In this document: piece after piece, positions 58,801 to 64,000 of the stretch
Position numbering within the stretch: position 1 is the first letter of the stretch
Layout: every line of letters starts with the position of its first letter
Origin: JAGKXC01 sp964554385
GTDB taxonomy: Bacteria > Bacteroidota > Bacteroidia > NS11-12g > UBA955
Assembly (NCBI GenBank): GCA_964554385.1
Contig: CAZKOM010000003.1
Span: 1 to 64,000, forward strand
Reading direction: 5' to 3'
DNA length: 64,000 bases
Translations under genes and position numbers: made by a program
Notes under the pieces: model-generated
The model's input: the letters and a program-made list of their open reading frames with translations, nothing else
Told to the model about the DNA's origin: nothing
Databases searched by the model: none

Positions 58801-59197
58801 GATCGTCCCATTTGTCCTTGAACATGAGTACATCTTTTCGGCATTCCCGGTTGTAATCTTCCATCGAAATTTTGGTACCGATATCTTCTTTTTTTATACC
58901 GAGACGCTTTTCAACTTGTAGTTCGATAGGAAGACCGTGGGTATCCCAACCGGCTTTGCGAGCCACTTTAAATCCTTGTTGTGTTTTGTACCGGCAAAAA
59001 ATATCTTTAATGGCTCTGGCCATTACGTGGTGTATCCCAGGCATTCCATTGGCCGATGGAGGTCCTTCGAAGAAGGTAAAAGCCGGAGAATTTTCTCGCT
59101 GGGAGATGCTTTTTTCAAACACATTTTCGCTTTCCCAGAAATCTTTAATTTCGGCTTCTATGGCAGGCCAATTCAGTTGTTTTAGCGTAGGATACAT
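55898..59197 (-). CDS. ileS: Isoleucyl-tRNA synthetase
   Basis: 1099 residues, the long form. The HIGH-equivalent motif is NGMPGIHHVMARA near residue 50. The KMSKS loop is KMSKRLGNAID. An editing domain lies between (WTTTPWTLPSNTALAVG; TGIVHIAPSFGADD). A DUF5915-like C-terminal extension occupies the last ~200 residues. This architecture resembles the eukaryotic-like IleRS group, known for low mupirocin sensitivity; that property is inference here. First gene of an ileS-dksA-like-lspA operon with overlapping or 2-nt junctions. Confidence 0.97.
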   Translation of the reverse strand: MYPTLKQLNWPAIEAEIKDFWESENVFEKSISQRENSPAFTFFEGPPSANGMPGIHHVMARAIKDIFCRYKTQQGFKVARKAGWDTHGLPIELQVEKRLGIKKEDIGTKISMEDYNRECRKDVLMFKDKWDDLTKKIGYWVDLNNPYVTYENEYIETLWNLLKRLYDKGYLYKGYTIQPFSPAAGTGLSSHELNQPGTYKNVKDTTIVAQFKLKDFENTYALAWTTTPWTLPSNTALAVGASIEYHTIQTFNPYTGEAIQVILAAALASKYFSVEGAEAEMDSYQPQQKILPWRLIKSQLGSELAGLRYEQLFHYAQPEEGDAFRIVIGDFVSTEDGTGIVHIAPSFGADDFKTAKENGIGALTLVDKKGKFLDCVTDFAGEYVKEAYLSDEEKVEEAKNQGRDKYLSVDERIAIKLKQENKAFKVEKYEHTYPHCWRTDKPVLYYPLESWFVKTTAVKDKLVALNKTINWKPASTGEGRFGNWLENLVDWNLSRSRFWGTPLPIWRTEDGSEEICIGSIEQLKQEITKANSALGLNQNIEEYTQDLHRPYVDRITLVSASGKAMQRETDLIDVWFDSGAMPYAQWHWPFENEEIFKQNFPADFIAEGVDQTRGWFFTLHTIATLLFDDIAFKNVIANGLVLDKHGNKMSKRLGNAIDPFETVDKYGADAVRWYMVTNAQPWDNLKFDMDGVVEAQRKFLGTLYNTYGFFAIYANLDQYAFNPNKPVNEIHFTELDRWVLSKLNSLIGDVQEAYNDYDPTRAGRCIEDFVTEHLSNWYVRLSRRRFWKGELNEDKEAAYETLYRCLTTVCELMAPIAPFFSDWLFRALHTGQNHVETSVHLTNWPTIDTRFINVDLEKSMDLSQRICSLALSLRKKEKIKVRQPLQKILVPADNADIQDKISKMSDLICSEVNVKEIEIVSANHPNLVKQIKPNFKTLGKKLGGNMKAMAAEIQAMDQAAIRLFESSGTYTSAINGTEYSLTLEDVEISTQDMPGWLVATENGITVALDITITEPLLNEGIAREFVNRIQNLRKEMDFELTDKINVYFNGIDSLLSSVNQFNAYICGEVLAQSLVFQDFTNENPVDVYENPVYVRIEKA

Positions 59198-59216
59198 CGT
59201 AAATTATGAAAAAGTA

Positions 59217-59224
59217 CAAATTTA
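59217..59224 (-). promoter_or_regulatory. -7 box TAAATTTG for the ileS operon
   Basis: Exact TAnnTTTG on the minus strand, 19 nt before the ATG at 59197. No T-box-like leader fits in this short space. Confidence 0.5.
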
Positions 59225-59273
59225 CTGATTTATTATGGATTGTAGTTCATGTAAGTAGGACTGAAATACAAAC

Positions 59274-59307
59274 AAAAAAGGGCATGCATTGCTGCATACC
59301 CTTTTTT
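59274..59307 (-). terminator. Rho-independent terminator after the T9SS hydrolase-like gene
   Basis: Imperfect hairpin: AAAAAAGGG-C-ATGCA / TGCAT-A-CCCTTTTTT with a 6-nt centre, A-tract on one side and T-tract on the other, so it can work in both directions. It lies 23 nt past the stop at 59330. Confidence 0.8.
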
Positions 59308-59329
59308 CATATTTTTAATTTTTAATTAA

Positions 59330-60847
59330 TTATTCAACGATCAATTTAGTGCTACCGATACCATCGGTGAATTGCATTTGAATAACATAGATACCAGGAG
59401 CAACGTTTAATTCAAATGAATTGTGGTTGCCAGTAATGTTGAAATTGCGAACAGTGCGACCGTTCATATCGGTTAACGAAGCACCAATTAACGAACGAGT
59501 TTCCCAGTTGTTGTGGATGATTAACTGATTTTTTGCTGGGTTTGGAGCTACAGTTACGTTAGACGCCAAATCAGCATCAACGATACCTACGCTGTTTACC
59601 AAACCTAAAGTAACTGCGATTCTAGGAGCCATGTAACCCATGATAGAATCTACGTACTTCATCGCACGTGTTTTGCTGTGTAATGGGTTAGAAGCTTTGA
59701 TGCCAGCTAAGATGCTTGGAACTTCAGGAATTCCTAACTGTTTGATAGCAGTTGTATCGTACCACTCGTATGGACCAGAAGCATTAGCAATACCCGCGAT
59801 AGGGAATAAACCATCAATACCGCTGTTAATTTTGTTAGCTTCGGTAGTGTAGTTGTCCATTACTTTACCTTTGTAAGGAGCCGTGTTACCTAAACGCTGG
59901 CAACGGTTCATAGCATCGTATCCACCGGATACTTCAACTACTTGTAGGGTAGTACCTGGTACGTTAACCATTCCGGTAGTGTAGGGAGCGAAAGGATCAC
60001 GAACAGAATGGCTCCAAATCATTGGAATTTCACCTGCTTCCATCCACGCTGAATCTCCAATAGCACCACCAATAGCAAATGCTAATTGTGCGTTTGAAGT
60101 GTAGCCTGCATGGTTTGATTTGCAGAACAAACCTTTTGTAGGATCATCAATACCAAAACCATGGCGATCTCCCCAAGTGGTATCGTTTACCATTACTTTT
60201 CCGGTAGTTGCATCACGGAATTTAATGCTTTTAATTTCTTCTTGACGATCGATGCTGGCATAAGCACTAGTGATGTAACCACCAGTTCCATTTCCACCTA
60301 CAGCAATTTTGGTAGTATCAACACCATAATTGTTACCGTAAGCACCTACATCTTGCTTGAAATAACGTACGCAAGTAGCCAAATCTTGAACCCCTTTATA
60401 CGCTGCATTAATAATACCTTGTTTACGTAAATCATCCGTTGCAGCTAAAGGATTCCATCCCATTCTGTAGGTCATGGATGCTACTACATAACCACGTTTA
60501 GCTAGTGACATACAAAATGCTACCGTTGCGCTATCATCTTTGTAACCAACTGGGCTATTGTTCTGATATCTTGGTAAGAAAGAACCAGAATGACAGAAAA
60601 TGATAAGAGGTCTCTTTTTCTCACCATCCTTTGGTTCGTAGATATCCATAACCATAGGTTTGCCGATTTGACTGGTAAGTTTCACGCCTACCTGAGCGGC
60701 GGCAAGTACAGTGTAGTTGTCACCATAGACAACATTTTTAGTTACGTTGATGTCGCGCTCCGTGAAAACTTCATCAACGTACTTGATTTGGGCATTGGCA
60801 CTTACCAATGTAAAAATTGATAAGACCGAGAGTAATGTTTTTCTCAT
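59330..60847 (-). CDS. T9SS-exported alpha/beta-hydrolase-fold protein, nucleophile serine missing
   Basis: 505 residues. Signal peptide (KTLLSVLSIFTLVSANAQ). Residues ~60-400 resemble carboxylesterase/lipase folds: MVMDIYEPKDGEKKRPLIIFCHSGSF (oxyanion region), AKRGYVVASMTYRMGWN, VRYFKQDVGAYGNNYGVDTTKIAVGG. The nucleophile elbow, normally G-x-S-x-G, reads G185-N-G187-T-G189, so the serine is a glycine. The last ~75 residues are a T9SS type A sorting domain (VAPNPAKNQLIIHN, GRTVRNF, GIYVIQMQFTDG). It should be secreted and either attached to the surface or released. Probably non-catalytic, perhaps binding; that is inference. Gene is single, with its own terminator. Confidence 0.85.
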   Translation of the reverse strand: MRKTLLSVLSIFTLVSANAQIKYVDEVFTERDINVTKNVVYGDNYTVLAAAQVGVKLTSQIGKPMVMDIYEPKDGEKKRPLIIFCHSGSFLPRYQNNSPVGYKDDSATVAFCMSLAKRGYVVASMTYRMGWNPLAATDDLRKQGIINAAYKGVQDLATCVRYFKQDVGAYGNNYGVDTTKIAVGGNGTGGYITSAYASIDRQEEIKSIKFRDATTGKVMVNDTTWGDRHGFGIDDPTKGLFCKSNHAGYTSNAQLAFAIGGAIGDSAWMEAGEIPMIWSHSVRDPFAPYTTGMVNVPGTTLQVVEVSGGYDAMNRCQRLGNTAPYKGKVMDNYTTEANKINSGIDGLFPIAGIANASGPYEWYDTTAIKQLGIPEVPSILAGIKASNPLHSKTRAMKYVDSIMGYMAPRIAVTLGLVNSVGIVDADLASNVTVAPNPAKNQLIIHNNWETRSLIGASLTDMNGRTVRNFNITGNHNSFELNVAPGIYVIQMQFTDGIGSTKLIVE

Positions 60848-60886
60848 ATTAGTTTTTTTTCGAATATAGTAATTTTATAATAATAA

Positions 60887-60894
60887 CAAATGTA
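60887..60894 (-). promoter_or_regulatory. -7 box TACATTTG upstream of the T9SS hydrolase-like gene
   Basis: Exact TAnnTTTG on the minus strand, 39 nt before the ATG at 60847. A second near-match (TATATTCG) lies closer. Confidence 0.4.
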
Positions 60895-60954
60895 CAAATA
60901 GATAAATTAAGAGATGACTAATTAGATGTTATGGTTAATCGATTTTGATATTTT

Positions 60955-63579
60955 TTATTGTAAATCGAAGTAAACAGAGAAGTAGGCCATTCTGCCTATT
61001 TGGGGTCCTCCGTAAACTTGCATCACCATGTTATTTGTTACGTTACTTGCTCCAAACTTAATCATCGCTTTATATTTTGGAATCACTTTGGAAAACATGA
61101 TATCAATCAAATAGTAAGCTGGTACATCCCCTGTAAATTGCGGACTGCCTTCAAATCTGAATCCTTGAACCCATTTATAGTTAACGCTAAATCCAAGATT
61201 TTCCATTTTTAATTTTTCAATTTCTAAATTCTGACCTGAAAGCGAAACATTAAATTTATTTTTTGGAGTATTAAACGCTGGAATAATTGGGTCGTCCGTA
61301 TCGGTTTTATTTAATTGATTGAACGAATAATTAAAACCTGCAGTATAATTTTTGGCAAAGAAATAATTCGTTCCAACGCTCAATCCCATGGTGGTTACTG
61401 TGCTTTTTGCATTGGTTGCAATTCGATACACTTGTCCTCCAGAGATTACGCCAATGTTATAAATAATATTGGGGTCGAAACCGATTTCGTATCCGATGAA
61501 ATCCTGATAGTAGCTAAAATATGCACTTGCATCAATATTTAACTTATTGGAAGCCAAAAATGATTTATATCCAACCTCTATACTTTTCACTTTCTCTGGT
61601 CGAACAGGATCAACGCTGAACCACTGAAGTTTTTTGAAATCGGCCGTTAAACCGCTTAAAGCGTCATACAATGATGGGATGGTTACAAGACTATCGTAAC
61701 CATTAATATTTCCTAATAAAATCGCTCTTCCTACGTTATAATACAGGTACTGATCGGCTAAGGTTGGGTTTCTAACTCCAGCAGATAAACTTACGCGGTA
61801 GTAAGATATTTTATTGGGGGTGTACACCATGGATGCCGCGGGCGAGAAGATGAATGGGAAATTCACGTTTTTATCTACTCGGGCGGTGGCGTTGATTTTT
61901 AATTTGTTGTCTTTGGATCGTTGTTCAACACCGGCATAAACACCAAATTCATAATTTCTAATCACTCTGCCGTTTGTGTCTGAGAAGATTGTACCCATAG
62001 AATTGGGGGTGTACAAACGACTTGAAAAACCGGAGGTTAAGTTGGTGCGGTCCAGTAATTTGAATTTTCGTTCACCTTGGATGTGGTACAATGCGCTTTT
62101 GTCATAGAATCCGCTACCCCCTTCACCAAAGCTGCGTCGGGATGTAATGGCATTTTTCAAACTATCAAAGCGTTCCGTTCCCGGTGCAAATCGTTGGTAC
62201 GTATTGGGTTGATTGGTATGTGGTATTCCGAGATAGTTATTAGGTCTATCGGCCAAGTTAGCGCATTGCTGATGCCAAATAAATAAAGAATCTTGGTTTT
62301 GAGCCATCATCAATTCTAGATCTTTAAACCAATTGGGATTGGATAACCAGTCGCCGGTAGGATAACCAGGTAGTTTCTTCATTTTGGGCACAAATCGATT
62401 TTTCCAATAAGCGTAATAATCGCCCCCCCATAAATCGTCCTGTTTGGCTGCTTTTTGCATTAACAGTGCGGTGAATACAGCATCGTAGGTTCTACCGGCA
62501 TCCTCGTGGGTTGCATATGCACGGATGAATCCATTTTTATTCTTGTATTCAAATCGATTTTGTAAAAACTTGATATCCCTTAAGCTGTATCGATTGTCAC
62601 CCTGATACACGGTGGTGCCCATTCCGTAGTTTACTTGGTATTCGATTTGGTCTGTTTTTTTTGGATTGGGTCTGTAAGCGGTCATGAAGGATGTTTTGAA
62701 ATTGTAGGTATTATAATCTACAATGTCTTTCTCCATGTACCCCTGCCGATTGAATCGCATTAAGCCGGGGTATTGCCATTGCTGAGAGCGCGTAGTTGCG
62801 TTATTTTCATTTGGGCTTAGCAACTCATCCCCATACCGATTAACTGCATCGTATCCTCCGGGATTAAATTGATTGTTTATGCTATCCAATCGACTACCGG
62901 ATTTAACGGCATCAAGGTTGTTTGCTTCCCAATCGTAGGCTTGCATGTAGAAGATATTGCCTTTCATGGCCCATTTTTCTTCACCGGGTTTACCACCAAA
63001 AGCTTTGGCATATCGAACGGCCGTTTCAGTGAGTCCGCGTTCAGCGATTTTTTGTTTTACTTGTAGTCCCTGATGTTTAAAAGGGTCTTTTGTGGTCATG
63101 GAAATTACGCCATTGAAGGCACCTGGTCCGTAATAAGCACTGGAAGCACCTACAACTATTTCCTGATTCACAACATCCAATTCGCTGGCTCCTAAAAAGT
63201 TGCCCAGTGAAAAGTTCAATCCGGGGGATTGGTTGTCAACACCGTCAATCACTTGTAGGGTACGCACCGGGCTGGTACTATTAAATCCGCGAGTGTTTAC
63301 AATTTTAAAACCAAGACTTGCACTGGTTACATCTACTCCTTTTAAGTGGCCCAATGCTTCGTAAAAATCAGAAGCCGGAGTTTCTCGAATGCTTTGAGAC
63401 CCCATACTTTCAACGGTAAGGGGAGATTCCTTTAGTTTTTCTTTGAGTCTATTTTGTTTGATGGTAATTACATCAAACTTCTCAATGCTGTCTGGAGGAT
63501 TTTCATCTTTCTGTTGAGCATTTGTCAAAGGAATATACGAAAAAAATGCGGTAAAAGCAAGTAGTACAGTTACTTTCAT
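60955..63579 (-). CDS. TonB-dependent receptor (plug directly after signal peptide)
   Basis: 874 residues. Signal peptide (VTVLLAFTAFFSYIPLTNAQ), a short charged linker (QKDENPPDSIEKFDVI), then the plug: SPLTVESMGSQSIRETPASDFYEALGHLKGVDVTSASLGF..NTRGFNS..RTLQVIDGVDNQSPGLNF, in the usual order, with SAYYGPGAFNGVISMTTKDP at about 150. The barrel ends AYFSVYFDLQ. There is no carboxypeptidase-regulatory or STN domain, and no SusD or DUF4249 partner, so it is a different class from the other two receptors in the window. A siderophore- or vitamin-type substrate is possible but unproven. It diverges from the E1-alpha gene. Confidence 0.93.
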   Translation of the reverse strand: MKVTVLLAFTAFFSYIPLTNAQQKDENPPDSIEKFDVITIKQNRLKEKLKESPLTVESMGSQSIRETPASDFYEALGHLKGVDVTSASLGFKIVNTRGFNSTSPVRTLQVIDGVDNQSPGLNFSLGNFLGASELDVVNQEIVVGASSAYYGPGAFNGVISMTTKDPFKHQGLQVKQKIAERGLTETAVRYAKAFGGKPGEEKWAMKGNIFYMQAYDWEANNLDAVKSGSRLDSINNQFNPGGYDAVNRYGDELLSPNENNATTRSQQWQYPGLMRFNRQGYMEKDIVDYNTYNFKTSFMTAYRPNPKKTDQIEYQVNYGMGTTVYQGDNRYSLRDIKFLQNRFEYKNKNGFIRAYATHEDAGRTYDAVFTALLMQKAAKQDDLWGGDYYAYWKNRFVPKMKKLPGYPTGDWLSNPNWFKDLELMMAQNQDSLFIWHQQCANLADRPNNYLGIPHTNQPNTYQRFAPGTERFDSLKNAITSRRSFGEGGSGFYDKSALYHIQGERKFKLLDRTNLTSGFSSRLYTPNSMGTIFSDTNGRVIRNYEFGVYAGVEQRSKDNKLKINATARVDKNVNFPFIFSPAASMVYTPNKISYYRVSLSAGVRNPTLADQYLYYNVGRAILLGNINGYDSLVTIPSLYDALSGLTADFKKLQWFSVDPVRPEKVKSIEVGYKSFLASNKLNIDASAYFSYYQDFIGYEIGFDPNIIYNIGVISGGQVYRIATNAKSTVTTMGLSVGTNYFFAKNYTAGFNYSFNQLNKTDTDDPIIPAFNTPKNKFNVSLSGQNLEIEKLKMENLGFSVNYKWVQGFRFEGSPQFTGDVPAYYLIDIMFSKVIPKYKAMIKFGASNVTNNMVMQVYGGPQIGRMAYFSVYFDLQ

Positions 63580-63698
63580 AGGCTGATGAGCGCTAAATAA
63601 TTGTGCAATATAGGAAGAAGAAATAAATCTTTAACTCAGGAACGACATAAACTTTACGGGGGGATGGATTGTATCTGTACTATGCCGCGAAATTTGCG

Positions 63699-63706
63699 TA
63701 AACTTG
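63699..63706 (+). promoter_or_regulatory. Possible -7 box TAAACTTG for the E1-alpha gene
   Basis: One mismatch to TAnnTTTG, 10 nt before the ATG at 63717. Confidence 0.35.
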
Positions 63707-63716
63707 CAGTTCAAAT

Positions 63717-64000
63717 ATGGTTGGCAAAGATATTCTGCTAAAAGCCTGGGAATTGATGGGAACGGCGCGAGCAATGGCTGCAATTTATGATGAAAATAGA
63801 CCGATAACAAAGTACGTACACAGTACATCGAAAGGACATGAAGCTATTCAGATTGCGGCTGGGATGTTGCTAAAATCAGTGGATTATGCATATCCTTACT
63901 ATAGAGATGAGAGTATTTTGCTTTCCATGGGAATGCAGCCGTATGAGTTGATGTTGCAATTATTGGCAAAGGCTCAAGATCCGTTTAGTGGAGGCAGAAC
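63717..64000 (+). CDS. 2-oxoacid dehydrogenase E1 alpha subunit, 3'-truncated by window edge
   Basis: First 94 residues of a gene that runs off the right edge. ATG 63717, then VGKDILLKAWELMGTARAMA. The region HSTSKGHEAIQIAAGMLL and YPYYRDESILLSMGM is typical of E1-alpha of branched-chain-type complexes, as is the closing AKAQDPFSGGR, where the family has the GR..(H)F substrate segment. It is thiamine-diphosphate dependent. It appears as a separate alpha subunit, unlike the fused E1 at 43341-45730, so the organism has at least two such E1 systems; the beta subunit presumably follows outside the window. Confidence 0.85.
   Translation, partial: MVGKDILLKAWELMGTARAMAAIYDENRPITKYVHSTSKGHEAIQIAAGMLLKSVDYAYPYYRDESILLSMGMQPYELMLQLLAKAQDPFSGGR

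Noticed and set aside
1..64000. Search for tRNA/rRNA genes, insertion sequences, phage genes and CRISPR arrays
   Set aside because: No T-loop-like GGTTCRANTCC in a cloverleaf context, no transposase or integrase protein, and no regularly spaced direct repeats other than the 17-bp tandem array were seen by eye.

Overview
The window looks like a chromosomal segment of a Bacteroidota bacterium. The evidence is the gene families: DUF4249/TonB-receptor pairs, DUF6089, DUF5916, type IX secretion (T9SS) sorting domains, a fused alpha/beta 2-oxoacid dehydrogenase E1, a split MetH and the 630-residue PurF form. The promoters agree: a TAnnTTTG -7 box recurs just upstream of start codons. Base composition is moderately AT-rich and even throughout. 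I see no phage, transposon, CRISPR array, tRNA or rRNA, so this is mostly core genome with some envelope/accessory genes. Four runs of N (three of exactly 10, one of 55) are assembly gaps. Three of them interrupt real genes and make them look frameshifted.

Layout. 1-5.4 kb: end of a di-haem peroxidase, ATP-grasp ligase, 51-residue membrane protein, accA with an overlapping FabK-like reductase, then a NusG paralogue with a PIG-L deacetylase. 5.5-12.5 kb: membrane Fe-S protein, tatA, gatA, a LysM/transglycosylase-like protein that has lost its catalytic glutamate, DUF5916 protein. 12.5-21 kb: AIM24 and FAH proteins (minus), RmlD-like reductase, 3-hydroxyanthranilate dioxygenase, PurF, frr, purK, CNNM/CorC protein. 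21-30 kb: envelope proteins of unknown role, a TonB receptor/DUF4249 pair, DUF4197 lipoprotein, methyltransferase, two tandem DUF6089 proteins. 30-33.7 kb: uppS-bamA. 33.8-40.5 kb: ALDH7-type dehydrogenase, EamA transporter, T9SS-exported M1 peptidase, and an MbnP-MbnH-like pair. 40.6-47.9 kb: metH (C-terminal part), fused E1, uvrB. 47.9-53 kb: second TonB receptor/DUF4249 pair, citrate synthase. 53-59.2 kb: lysS with a small winged-helix gene; ileS-dksA-like-lspA. 59.3-64 kb: T9SS-exported alpha/beta-hydrolase-fold protein lacking its serine nucleophile, a third TonB receptor, and the start of a separate E1-alpha gene.

How genes fit together. accA and the FabK-like gene share an ATGA overlap, which points to fatty-acid synthesis. 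uppS and bamA, preceded by two DUF6089 genes, form an envelope-biogenesis block. ileS, the DksA-like gene and lspA overlap or nearly abut. The two TonB receptor/DUF4249 pairs are probably outer-membrane uptake systems for unknown ligands.

Most promising for follow-up: the MbnP-MbnH-like copper/kynurenine-type pair, and probably a second copy at the left edge; two secreted pseudo-enzymes; the NusG paralogue attached to a single deacetylase gene; a Fe-S dicluster membrane protein without its usual CCG partner; and the many promoters only 4-7 nt from start codons, which suggest leaderless mRNAs. I did not find a clearly new multi-gene defence or mobile system.
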